Below, in pieces: positions 7,650 through 15,238 of a DNA stretch of 32,848 nucleotides. A model generated the notes under the pieces. The model was not told the DNA's origin. It made no database searches and saw nothing but the letters and a program-made list of their open reading frames with translations. Source of the DNA: Oscillospiraceae bacterium (GTDB lineage: Bacteria; Bacillota; Clostridia; Oscillospirales; QAMX01); contig SVKS01000014.1 of assembly GCA_015068345.1 (NCBI GenBank), positions 1 to 32,848 on the forward strand, read 5' to 3'. Every line of letters starts with the position of its first letter. The stretch's first letter is position 1. Both the position numbers and the translations under genes were made by a program.

Positions 7650-9147
7650 TATGAAACCTTATGCCATCGGCGGCCTGGACGTGGGAACCACCGGGGCGAA
7701 GATCGCCCTCTTCTCCGTCGAAGGCAAATCCCTTGCAACCTATTACAAAGAATACGACGTGAGCCGCACCGCCGGCCACCACGAGATCGATTTCGGCCTG
7801 GTGCGGGATGGGGTACTGGCCCTTCTGAAGGAAGCGGCCGCCGTCTATGAGATCGGGGCCATCGGGGTCACAAGCTTTGGGGAAAGCTTCGTCATGCTGG
7901 ACGAAAAGGACAACATCCTGGCTCCCGCCATGGTCTACACCGACACCCGGGGGGTGGAGGAGATCGAGGTGCTTGCCAACAAGGTGGATTTCGACCGCAT
8001 GATTGAAATCACCGGTGTGGCTCCCCACGAAATGTTTTCCATCGGCAAGATCCTGTGGTTCAAAAACAACCGGCCCGAGCTCTTCCAAAAGGCAAAAAAA
8101 ATCCTTTTGGGCCAGGATTTCATTGTTTATACCCTGACCGGGGTGCGGCAAATCGACTATTCCCTGGCGGCCCGGACGGGTGCCTTTGACATTGAAAAGA
8201 AGGTTTGGTCCCAGGAAGTCTTCCATGCGGCAGAGGTGGATCCCGACCTGCTTTCCACCCCGGTTCCCACCGGAAGTGTGGCGGGGGGGCTGCGTCCCGA
8301 AATCCGGGAAGCCCTGGGAATCGACTACGACATCACGGTGGTTTCCGCCGCCCACGACCAGCTGGCGGGTATGATCGGTTCGGGTGTTTTCTCCGCCGAA
8401 GAAGCCATGGACGGCACCGGTACGGTGGAATGCATCCCGGTGATCCTTTCGGAAAAGCCCTCCCCGGAGGATGCCGACTTTTACGATGCGGGCTACGCCC
8501 TGGTGCCCTACCTGGATCTGGGGTACGCCTGCTACGCCTTCTCCTTCACCGGAGGGGCCATGCTGAAGTGGTTCCGGGACAATTTTGCCGGGGCTGAAGC
8601 CGCCGAAGCCGGGGAAAAGGGCGTGAATGTTTATACACTCCTGGACAGCCGGGTGAAGGATGAACCCACCGGGATCCTGGCCCTGCCCCACTTTGCCGGG
8701 GCGGCCACCCCCTACATGAATATGGACGCCAAGGCCGCCATGGTGGGGCTGACCCTGGAGCACAACCAATACGACCTCTACAAGGCTTTGATGGAGGCCA
8801 CCAGCTACGAAATGCGGCTGAATTTTGAACGCATGAAGGACTATATGCCAGAGATCAAGGCTCTGCGGGCCACCGGCGGCGGGGCAAACTCCGACGTATG
8901 GCTCCAGATCAAGGCCGATATTCTGGGCCGGGACGTGATCGCCCTGAAAACCGCCGAGGTGGGTGCCGCAGGAAGTGCCGCCCTGGCCGGGGTCGCCATC
9001 GGTCTGTGGCCCGATCTGCCCTCGGCTGTAGCCCCCATGGGAGAGGTCCGGGGGGTCTTCCATCCCAACCAGGAAAACGCCCACTACTACAACCGCCTCT
9101 ATTCCAGATACGCATTGCTCTATGATGCGGTTTCGGAAATCATCTGA
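7642..9147 (+). CDS. FGGY-family carbohydrate kinase
   Basis: A 501-residue ATP-dependent sugar kinase of the xylulokinase/fuculokinase family. Evidence: N-terminal phosphate-binding GGLDVGTTGAKIALFSVEG (Asp13), GAIGVTSFGESFVMLDEK, catalytic-base region SAAHDQLAGMIGSGVF, and the C-terminal FGGY block ALRATGGGANSDVWLQIKAD. The start is ATG 7642, with GGTGA 6 nt upstream; TTG 7639 and ATG 7651 are alternatives. The 8-nt overlap with the isomerase gene suggests translational coupling. With the upstream isomerase and downstream aldolase, the likely product is a ketose 1-phosphate. The exact sugar cannot be told. Confidence 0.9.
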   Translation: MNNMKPYAIGGLDVGTTGAKIALFSVEGKSLATYYKEYDVSRTAGHHEIDFGLVRDGVLALLKEAAAVYEIGAIGVTSFGESFVMLDEKDNILAPAMVYTDTRGVEEIEVLANKVDFDRMIEITGVAPHEMFSIGKILWFKNNRPELFQKAKKILLGQDFIVYTLTGVRQIDYSLAARTGAFDIEKKVWSQEVFHAAEVDPDLLSTPVPTGSVAGGLRPEIREALGIDYDITVVSAAHDQLAGMIGSGVFSAEEAMDGTGTVECIPVILSEKPSPEDADFYDAGYALVPYLDLGYACYAFSFTGGAMLKWFRDNFAGAEAAEAGEKGVNVYTLLDSRVKDEPTGILALPHFAGAATPYMNMDAKAAMVGLTLEHNQYDLYKALMEATSYEMRLNFERMKDYMPEIKALRATGGGANSDVWLQIKADILGRDVIALKTAEVGAAGSAALAGVAIGLWPDLPSAVAPMGEVRGVFHPNQENAHYYNRLYSRYALLYDAVSEII

Positions 9148-9161
9148 TAAGGAGAAAAACC

Positions 9162-9992
9162 ATGCTTGTTACCCTGAAGGAAATTCTGAAAATTGCCGAA
9201 GAAAAGAAAATTGCCCTGGGTGCCTTCAACACCCCCTCCATGCCCTATGCCCGGGCCATCATCGCCGCCGCGGAAGCCCTGAATCAGCCGGTGATCATCA
9301 TGCACGCCCAGGTTCACGAGGAAATGGGCCTTTGCACCATGGAGGAGGTTGCCCCCATGATGCTGTGGTATGCCGAGCATGCCAAGGTGCCGGTTTGCGT
9401 GCATCTCGACCACGGAACCGACCTGGATTACGTGAAGCGGGGTCTGGAGCTGGGCTTCACCGGCGTCATGTACGACGGTTCTGCCCTGAGCTATGAGGAA
9501 AACGCCAAAAATTCCGCCATCGCCGTGGAAATGGCCCGGAAGACCGGAGCTTCGGTGGAGGCCGAGGTGGGCAGCATGGGTTCCCGGGAGGGAGGCGTCC
9601 AGGAGGACGAATCCATCTACACCGATCCCGATACCGCCGCAAAGTTCGTGGCCGAAACCGGCATCGACGCCCTGGCCTGTGCCTTTGGCACGGTCCACGG
9701 CTTCTACGCAAAGGAACCCAAGCTGGACTTCCCCCGGCTTTCCAAAATCGACTCCCTGGTGGAGGTCCCCCTGGTTATGCACGGGGGATCGGGCGTCAGC
9801 CATGCCGACTACCGGGAGGTCATTGCCCGGGGTGTCCGGAAGATCAACTACTACACCTACATGTCCCGTGCCGGGGCGGATGCCCTGAATGGCCAGACCT
9901 TCAAGCAGTTCCACGACGCCTACGTTGCCGCCGAAAAGGCCATGCAGCGTGATGTGGAAGCGGCCATTCGGGTGTTTGCCAACCTGGGATGA
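9162..9992 (+). CDS. Class II ketose-phosphate aldolase (Fba/GatY/KbaY family)
   Basis: A 276-residue zinc-dependent aldolase that should cleave a ketose phosphate to dihydroxyacetone phosphate plus an aldehyde. Motifs: ALGAFNTPSMPYARAIIAAA, the zinc-site VCVHLDHGTDLDYVKRGLE, FTGVMYDGSALSYEENA, VEAEVGSMGSREGG, LACAFGTVHGFYAKEP, LVMHGGSGVSHADY and the phosphate-binding RKINYYTYMSRAG. AAGGAGAA precedes the ATG, 14 nt after the kinase stop. Fructose-1,6-bisphosphate and tagatose-1,6-bisphosphate are the usual substrates of relatives. Its place after an FGGY kinase instead suggests a ketose-1-phosphate, replacing the FucA-type aldolase usual in fucose or rhamnose operons. Confidence 0.88.
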   Translation: MLVTLKEILKIAEEKKIALGAFNTPSMPYARAIIAAAEALNQPVIIMHAQVHEEMGLCTMEEVAPMMLWYAEHAKVPVCVHLDHGTDLDYVKRGLELGFTGVMYDGSALSYEENAKNSAIAVEMARKTGASVEAEVGSMGSREGGVQEDESIYTDPDTAAKFVAETGIDALACAFGTVHGFYAKEPKLDFPRLSKIDSLVEVPLVMHGGSGVSHADYREVIARGVRKINYYTYMSRAGADALNGQTFKQFHDAYVAAEKAMQRDVEAAIRVFANLG

Positions 9993-10035
9993 TTGACAAT
10001 TGACAATGGACAATTGAAAATGGACAATTTTGGTG
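9993..10035 (+). repeat. AT-rich heptad tract after the aldolase gene
   Basis: Starts right after the stop codon: repeated ATTGACAAT, GGACAATTG and GAAAATGG words leading into the terminator. Same module as at 5699-5775. Confidence 0.7.
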
Positions 10036-10063
10036 CGCGCCGTGAAAACGGCGCGTATTTTTT
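10036..10063 (+). terminator. Terminator of the sugar operon
   Basis: An 8-bp stem CGCGCCGT/ACGGCGCG with a GAAA tetraloop, then a T-rich tail with six T at 10058-10063. It lies 43 bp after the aldolase stop. Confidence 0.9.
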
Positions 10064-10114
10064 ATGGATGGGGAGGGGGAGTGGCGGGTGCGTCGCAGGG
10101 GGTTATCCTTATCG

Positions 10115-10650
10115 TAGGGACGATTCGTGAATCGCCCCTACGATGCGAAATCTACCGGGTACGGCATAATGACCTGGTTTTGCGTTAGCAAAATTTTCGG
10201 GCCGGTGGGGCCCGAAAAAACGGTCATATGCGATCGATCCGCATTTGCGGAGCGATCACGTAGGGGCGGCCATTGGCCGTCCGAAAAGTTGTGGTTTGCA
10301 GAAATAACCGGGTATGTGCATGCCGGAAGGTTCCGGATGACCAATGGTCATCCCTACGGAGAAGACATGGCATTACATAGTAGGGGCCGATGCAAAAATG
10401 TACGGGGTACGGCATCATGACCTGGTTTCCCGTGAGGGAAATTTTCGGGCCGGTGGGGCCCGAAAAAACGGTCATATGCGATCGGCCGTCGGAGCGGCCG
10501 ATCATGTAGGGACGGCCATTGGCCGTCCGAAAAGTTGCGGTTTGCAGAAATAACCGGATATGTGCATGCCGGAAGGTTCCGGATGACCAATGGTCATCCC
10601 TACGGAGAAGATATGGCATTGCATCGGCCCCTACTGACAAGGGGAGCCAA
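10115..10650. repeat. Tandem pair of 248-bp repeat blocks (families A and B)
   Basis: GTACGGCAT starts at 10159 and again at 10407, and the two following blocks match closely. Each contains a family A element (10157-10257; 10405-10503), then a family B-type unit with GGCCATTGGCCGTCC, GGTTTGCAGAAATAACCGG, GTGCATGCCGGAAGGTTCCG and GGATGACCAATGGTCATCC. A third, shorter copy is at 12005-12183. A separate small family B hairpin is at 10115-10141. No gene. Confidence 0.8.
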
Positions 10651-11305
10651 TGGCCGCCGCACCTGCGGTGCGTCGGCGGGACGGGAGACCCGTCCCCTAC
10701 GCTGACGGTGCATTCCTGCGACACCTCTGTGGCAGAATCTTCCTACCCGCCGCGGGGTAGCGGCGGAGACGACGGCGTCTACGAAGTAGCCGTCGCATGG
10801 TACAAGCCAATGGAGCGACTGAAGAAGGAGCGACTTCCCACAGAAGGCTACAAGAACACGGTAGGGAGTATTACTAAATAGGGACAAAAAACGCACCCAA
10901 CCTCCGGCTACGCCGTCAGGGGTGTGGGGGCCATCGGAAGCCCCCACGTTTTCTTTGCAACTTTCTTTGACTCCAAAGAAAGTTGATCGCCCTCTGGGGG
11001 AACAACCGTTATTGGACCAAAGAACACAAAACAAACTCCCAACCTTGTTTCCCACCGTTTGCCCCCTGTAGGTTTCCACCCACCGCAAAGCGGCGGGTGG
11101 CGGGCGCTTCGTGCGACCGGGCCGACATGCGCTCCGCTCCTGTGTCGCTTCGCTTAGTACGGCCCCTACGCTGACGGTGAGATTTTGCGATACCTCTGCG
11201 GCACAGGGTTCCTACCCGCGGCGAGGGAGCCGCCATTCTGGTGAAAGTGAATGGAGTGCCGCTGGGAGGAAATGATGGAAAACCGAAATGTTGCACAAAA
11301 AACTC
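10651..11305. other. Gene-free stretch with decayed repeats and hairpins
   Basis: No convincing gene. Two related segments share ACGCTGACGGTG, ACCTCTG.GGCA and TTCCTACCCGC words: about 10696-10780 and 11170-11225. At 10924-10947 is the hairpin GTGGGGGC/GCCCCCAC, followed by GTTTTCTTT. At 10958-10985 is a perfect 12-bp hairpin CAACTTTCTTTG/CAAAGAAAGTTG. A family B element lies at 11118-11169. The 10790-10881 part has a protein-like plus-strand frame ending KNTVGSITK but no start or RBS; I read it as a possible gene remnant. Confidence 0.5.
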
Positions 11306-11334
11306 TTGCGTCCGCTTGTGCTTTGTGGTATAAT
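11306..11334 (+). promoter_or_regulatory. Predicted hpf promoter
   Basis: Extended -10 TGGTATAAT (-10 at 11329-11334), 33 bp before the ATG; weak -35 TTGCGT at 11306-11311 with 17-bp spacing. Confidence 0.7.
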
Positions 11335-11367
11335 ATAGCCATCACAAATAAGAAAGGAAGCGATTGA

Positions 11368-11892
11368 ATGAAGATTACCCTGAATGACAAGAAGCTGAAG
11401 GTCAACGAATGGACCATCCAGCGCATCGAGCAAAAGCTCAACAAGCTGGACCGCTACTTCAAGTCGGATGCGGTGGCGACCGTGCGCCTGTCGGAGGAAC
11501 GGGGACGCTACATCGCCGAGGTGACCGTACATGCCGGGTCCATGGTTTACCGTGCCCAGGACAAGAGTGGAGACGTGATCGCTTCATTTGACGCTGCGGT
11601 CGATGCCATCGACCGCCAGATCAGAAAGAACAAGACCCGCCTGGAAAAGCGCCTCCAGGAAGGTGCCTTCGAAATCTATCCCGCCGACGCCCCTGCGGTG
11701 AAGGAGGATCCCTTCGAAGTGGTGCGGGTGAAGCGGTTCGTTCTGGATCCCCTCACCACCGAGGAGGCCATCCTGCAGATGAACCTCCTGGGCCATCGGT
11801 TCTACGCCTTCCGCAACGTGGAGGACGGGGAACGGATCTGCGTCATCTATGCCAGAGACGACGGCGGATACGGCCTGATCGAATGCGAATAA
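11368..11892 (+). CDS. hpf: Ribosome hibernation promoting factor, long form
   Basis: A 174-residue protein that binds the 30S subunit near the decoding site and, through its C-terminal domain, pairs ribosomes into inactive 100S dimers in slow growth. The N-terminal HPF/YfiA domain covers about residues 1-105 (KITLNDKKLKVNEWTIQRIE; YIAEVTVHAGSMVYRAQD; ASFDAAVDAIDRQIRKNKTR). After a linker, the C-terminal dimerisation domain (about 118-172) has VVRVKRFVLDPLTTEEAILQ, MNLLGHRFYAFRN and VIYARDDGGYGLIE. Length fits the long HPF of Firmicutes. GAAAGGAAG lies upstream of the ATG. It is monocistronic, with its own promoter and terminator, as is common for stress-controlled hpf. Confidence 0.95.
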   Translation: MKITLNDKKLKVNEWTIQRIEQKLNKLDRYFKSDAVATVRLSEERGRYIAEVTVHAGSMVYRAQDKSGDVIASFDAAVDAIDRQIRKNKTRLEKRLQEGAFEIYPADAPAVKEDPFEVVRVKRFVLDPLTTEEAILQMNLLGHRFYAFRNVEDGERICVIYARDDGGYGLIECE

Positions 11893-11915
11893 AAGGCAAA
11901 TGAAACAAAATGATG

Positions 11916-11943
11916 CGCGGCCCAAACGGGCCGCGTATTTTTT
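11916..11943 (+). terminator. hpf terminator
   Basis: An 8-bp stem CGCGGCCC/GGGCCGCG with AAAC loop and a six-T tail, 24 bp after the hpf stop. Confidence 0.9.
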
Positions 11944-11968
11944 GTGTGTGGGGGGAGGGGGTACATTG

Positions 11969-12480
11969 TAGGGGCGGATGCCCACATCCGCCCGGGAGGT
12001 TTACGCATATGACCTTTTTTTCGGGCCGGTGGGGCCCGAAAAAACGGTCATATGCGATCGATCCGCATTTGCGGAGCGATCAAGTAGGGGCGGCCATTGG
12101 CCGTCCGAAAAGTTGCGGTTTGCAGAAATAACCGGATATGTGCATACCGGAAGGTTCCGGATGACCAATGGTCATCCCTACGGACAAGGGAGAGCCAAGA
12201 TCCGCCGCACCTGCGGTGCGGGCGGCGGGCGGCAGCAGGTTACGGCACGGGGAATGGAATTGCAAAATTGTACAAACCCTCTCAGTCTGCCCGAAGGGCA
12301 GACAGCATTTGTCCCCTGCGGGGACGCCCCCTGACATTGCTTACGCAATGCCATCCCCCAAAGGGAGAGCCAAGATCTGCCGCACCTACGACCCCTCCGC
12401 CCCTGGCTTCATCCGCCAAAGGCGGATGCGTGGAGGCATGGGAGTGCGGGGGGTGCGTTTTGGGGGGAGAGGGGAGTGAA
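11969..12480. repeat. Repeat mosaic between hpf and the hydrogenase operon
   Basis: Family B hairpin at 11969-11996 (GTAGGGGCGGATGCCCACAT). Compact family A at 12005-12081, where GCATATGACC and GGTCATATGC bracket the core in a nearly perfect palindrome. Family B-type unit at 12084-12183. Long family C at 12270-12374. CATCCGCC/GGCGGATG hairpin at about 12409-12428. No gene; open frames here only translate the repeats. Confidence 0.75.
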
Positions 12481-12482
12481 AT

Positions 12483-12498
12483 AGTTAGCGATAGCTAA
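12483..12498. promoter_or_regulatory. Palindrome upstream of the hydrogenase promoter
   Basis: GTTAGCGATAGCTAAC: the GTTAGC/GCTAAC arms are perfectly complementary, about 65 bp upstream of the -35. It stands outside the repeat mosaic and could be a regulator-binding site. No factor can be named. Confidence 0.35.
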
Positions 12499-12562
12499 CC
12501 AAAATGATGCCGATTTCGGCGTTTTTACCAAGAAATGCTTCGTCAAATATCGGGAAAATGGC

Positions 12563-12591
12563 TTGCTATTTTGTGGGTTTTGTATTATAAT
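12563..12591 (+). promoter_or_regulatory. Predicted promoter of the hydrogenase operon
   Basis: TTGCTA (12563-12568), 17-bp spacer, TATAAT (12586-12591). The leader is about 40 nt, with AGGAGG at 12624-12629. The region just upstream (about 12480-12562) is unlike the repeats; it contains GTTAGCGATAGCTAAC at 12483-12498, a 16-bp perfect palindrome that could be an operator. Confidence 0.7.
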
Positions 12592-12637
12592 ATAGGGGCA
12601 CAAAATATACCCCTATAAACTTTCAGGAGGATTCACA

Positions 12638-13120
12638 ATGGCTCTTACACAAGAACAGAAACAGCAGTACACCGAAGAACTGCTTGCCTACATTGAGGAA
12701 CTGAAGGCTACCGGCGAACAGGGCATCCTGATGCCTGTTATGCAGAAGGCCCAGGGCCTCTTCGGTCATCTGCCCCTGGACATCCAGGTCCTCATCGCTG
12801 ATAAGCTGGATTGCCCCGTAACCGACGTTTACGGCGTTGCCACCTTCTACGCTCAGTTCTCCCTGACCCCCAAGGGCGACTACATCATCTCGGTATGTAC
12901 CGGTACCGCCTGCTACGTCAAGGGCGCTCAGGCCGTTCTGGACGAAGTCATCAAGGAACTGGGCATCAACCCCGGTGAAACCACCGCCGACGGCAAGTTC
13001 ACCATTCAGGACACCCGCTGCCTGGGCTGCTGCGGTCTGGCCCCTGTCATGACCATCAACGAAAAGGTCTACGGCAAGCTGGTTCCCGCCGACATCAAGG
13101 GCATCCTGGCTGACTATTAA
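12638..13120 (+). CDS. hndA: NADH-linked hydrogenase [2Fe-2S] subunit, NuoE/HndA-like
   Basis: A 160-residue thioredoxin-fold [2Fe-2S] protein, the small electron-transfer subunit of NADH-dependent or electron-bifurcating [FeFe] hydrogenases (related to NuoE, HydC). An N-terminal helical part (QKAQGLFGHLPLDIQVLIAD, YGVATFYAQFSL) is followed by ligands in SVCTGTACYVKGA and DTRCLGCCGLAPVM, the C-x4-C ... C-x3-C pattern, all present. It is first in the operon, ahead of a 37-nt gap to the DRTGG gene, while its partner subunits lie 3.7 kb downstream after six inserted genes. Codon use is strongly biased (GGC, GAA, AAG, CTG), like the other catalytic subunits, suggesting high expression. Confidence 0.93.
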   Translation: MALTQEQKQQYTEELLAYIEELKATGEQGILMPVMQKAQGLFGHLPLDIQVLIADKLDCPVTDVYGVATFYAQFSLTPKGDYIISVCTGTACYVKGAQAVLDEVIKELGINPGETTADGKFTIQDTRCLGCCGLAPVMTINEKVYGKLVPADIKGILADY

Positions 13121-13157
13121 GCTTTCACTTAACCTGATACATAAGGTGTGACCGACT

Positions 13158-13499
13158 ATGAAAATTTCCCAGGTTCAATCCCTTTTGAATGCCCACGTCC
13201 TTTGCGGCGAGGAGCATCTGGAAACCGAGGTCCACTCGGCCTGCGGATCCGACATGATGAGCGACGTTCTGGCTTACGTGAAAAACCAGGCGGTGCTCCT
13301 GACCGGACTTGTGAACCCCCAGGTGATCAAAACCGCCGAAATGATGGATATGCGCTGTATCGTATTTGTTCGCAACAAGAAACCCTCGCCCCAGATGCTG
13401 GAAATGGCCGACGACGTGGGAATCACCCTGCTGGCAACAGCCGAAACGCTGTTCACCGCCTGCGGTGTGCTTTACGACAACGGTCTGCGGGGCTCGTGA
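13158..13499 (+). CDS. DRTGG domain protein
   Basis: A 113-residue soluble single-domain protein of the DRTGG family. The domain occurs in CBS-pyrophosphatases and phosphotransacetylases and, as a stand-alone protein, in hydrogenase operons; its biochemical role is not established. Visible: MKISQVQSLLNAHVLCGEEH, then AVLLTGLVNPQVIKTAEMMD and the ending VGITLLATAETLFTACGVLY, as usual for the family. AAGGTG lies about 10 nt before ATG 13158. The next gene starts 18 nt after its stop. A second DRTGG protein sits in the same operon, so the pair may act together. A regulatory role is inferred from context only. Confidence 0.8.
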   Translation: MKISQVQSLLNAHVLCGEEHLETEVHSACGSDMMSDVLAYVKNQAVLLTGLVNPQVIKTAEMMDMRCIVFVRNKKPSPQMLEMADDVGITLLATAETLFTACGVLYDNGLRGS

Positions 13500-13517
13500 C
13501 GGAGGTGAATGGCCAAA

Positions 13518-13943
13518 ATGGATGAAGCTTTGAGATTCCGCTACGATGTGGACGGGGAAAACTTTACCTCCGCCGGCAACGCTTCGGTAGAGGTCAAACG
13601 GAAGCTGCGTCAGCTTGGCTTTCCCCCGGAAATCATCAAGCGGGTTTCCATCGCCATGTATGAGGGCGAGATCAATATGGTGATCCACGCCGACGGCGGG
13701 GTTGCCGAGGTGATCGTGACCCCCGAGGTCATCACCATCATTCTGGCCGACAAGGGCCCGGGCATTGCCGACGTGAGTCTTGCCATGCGGGAGGGTTATT
13801 CCACCGCCGCCGACCACATCCGCTCCCTGGGATTCGGGGCCGGAATGGGGCTGCCCAACATGAAGCGATACACCGACACCATGGAAATTGACACCGAACT
13901 TGGCGTGGGTACCACCATCACCATGACTGTGAAGGTGAACTGA
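13518..13943 (+). CDS. GHKL ATPase, anti-sigma/RsbT-like serine kinase family
   Basis: A 141-residue protein with a single GHKL ATP-binding domain like RsbW/RsbT/SpoIIAB kinases. N box: AMYEGEINMVIHA (Glu and Asn present). G1 box: ADKGPGIAD. G2 box: FGAGMGLPNMKRY. C-terminal strand: GVGTTITMTVKV. Such proteins phosphorylate or bind partner proteins in partner-switching. Start ATG 13518 was preferred because GGAGGTG at 13501 is only 2 nt from the alternative ATG 13509. The stop overlaps the next start (TGATG), indicating tight coupling with the HydS-like hydrogenase. The likely role is signal output from that protein; no sigma factor or antagonist is seen nearby. Confidence 0.82.
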   Translation: MDEALRFRYDVDGENFTSAGNASVEVKRKLRQLGFPPEIIKRVSIAMYEGEINMVIHADGGVAEVIVTPEVITIILADKGPGIADVSLAMREGYSTAADHIRSLGFGAGMGLPNMKRYTDTMEIDTELGVGTTITMTVKVN

Positions 13944-15238
13944 TGCCGACGACAACACCTTATCGACATTCGGTTTCTCTGGAACCCGACAAGTGCAAGG
14001 GTTGTACCAACTGCCTGAAGCGCTGTCCCGTGGAGGCCATCCGCATCCGGGACGGCAAGGCCAAGATCGATCCCGCCCGTTGCATCGACTGCGGCGTGTG
14101 TATCGATGTGTGCCCCTACAAGGCAAAGCGTGCCAGCTACGACGCCCTGTCGGACATCCAGCGTTACCGCTATAAAATCGCACTGCCCGCTCCCTCCCTC
14201 TACGGTCAGTTCGAAAATCTCGAGGAGATCGACCACGTTCTCCAGGGGCTTTTGGACATGGGCTTTGACGAGGTTTACGAGGTGAGCCGAGCCGCCGAGA
14301 TCGTTTCGGGCTTCACCCGCCTCTACCTCAACAATCCCGAGGTGGAAAAACCGGTGATCTCCTCCGCCTGTCCGGTGGTGGTGCGGCTGATATCCCTGCG
14401 ATACCCCTACTTATGTAAAAATATACTGCCCATCAAGCCCCCGGTGGACATTGCCGCCGAGAAGGCCCGGGCAAGGGCGCTTGCCGAGCACCCCGAGCTT
14501 TCGCCCGAGGACATCGGCGTGGTATTCATCTCCCCCTGTCCCGCCAAGGTTAGCTACGTCAAGCAGCGCATTTCCGAAGGGAAAAGCGCCGTGGACCTGG
14601 CGGTGAGCATGAGCGACGCATATTTTGCCCTGATCGGCAAAATGAAGCAGGAGCTCCCCCCGGATACCCTGTCGAAATCGGGTATGATTGGCGTGGGCTG
14701 GGCTTCCTCGGGAGGCGAATCCAGCGCCATCTTCAACGACAAATATCTGGCTGCCGACGGGATCGAAAACGTGATCCGCGTCCTGGAACAGATCGACAAC
14801 GGCACCTTCCCCTCCCTGGAATTTGTGGAGCTCAATGCCTGCAACGGGGGATGCGTGGGCGGGATGATGACGGTGGAAAATCCCTACATCGCCCGGGCCC
14901 GGCTCCAAACCCTGAAGCGGTATCTGCCGGTTTCCCAAAACTGGCGCTTTGAGGACCAGGAGGGCGCCACCGCCGAGCTGCCCCCCGAGCTGAAGGCCGA
15001 TCCGGTGGAATACGCCCCGGTTTCCAAGCTTTCGGAGAACATGGGGGAGGCCATGCGGAAAATGGCCATGATCCAGGCGCTGCATGACGAACTGCCCGAC
15101 CTGGACTGCGGCTCCTGCGGGTCCCCCACCTGTTACCTGTTCGCCGAGGACGTGGTGAAAGGGGAGGCAAGGCCCGAGGAATGCATCGTCCGCATGCGGG
15201 AAGAGCTCCTGAAGGCGGCGAAGGAGGGCAAAGCATGA
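13943..15238 (+). CDS. HydS-like putative sensory [FeFe] hydrogenase
   Basis: A 431-residue cytoplasmic iron-sulfur protein. The N-terminal 2x[4Fe-4S] domain has CKGCTNCLKRCP and CIDCGVCIDVCP. The hydrogenase large-subunit domain retains all four H-cluster cubane cysteines: Cys143 (SSACPVV), Cys199 (SPCPAKV), and Cys300 and Cys304 (NACNGGCVGG). The residue before Cys143, a proton-relaying cysteine in productive enzymes, is Ala142. A C-terminal FeS domain has CGSCGSPTC (389-397). There is no small-subunit tail. This matches what I recall of group D/HydS-type hydrogenases, thought to sense H2 rather than turn it over quickly. It is coupled at both ends to signalling genes. Codon use is less biased than in hndABCD. 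Maturation genes hydEFG are not in the window. Confidence 0.88.
   Translation: MPTTTPYRHSVSLEPDKCKGCTNCLKRCPVEAIRIRDGKAKIDPARCIDCGVCIDVCPYKAKRASYDALSDIQRYRYKIALPAPSLYGQFENLEEIDHVLQGLLDMGFDEVYEVSRAAEIVSGFTRLYLNNPEVEKPVISSACPVVVRLISLRYPYLCKNILPIKPPVDIAAEKARARALAEHPELSPEDIGVVFISPCPAKVSYVKQRISEGKSAVDLAVSMSDAYFALIGKMKQELPPDTLSKSGMIGVGWASSGGESSAIFNDKYLAADGIENVIRVLEQIDNGTFPSLEFVELNACNGGCVGGMMTVENPYIARARLQTLKRYLPVSQNWRFEDQEGATAELPPELKADPVEYAPVSKLSENMGEAMRKMAMIQALHDELPDLDCGSCGSPTCYLFAEDVVKGEARPEECIVRMREELLKAAKEGKA

Noticed and set aside
10127-12603. Several 60-170-codon frames in the repeat field on both strands
   Set aside because: They share peptides only because they translate copies of the same repeats; no start signals or families recognised (hpf excepted).
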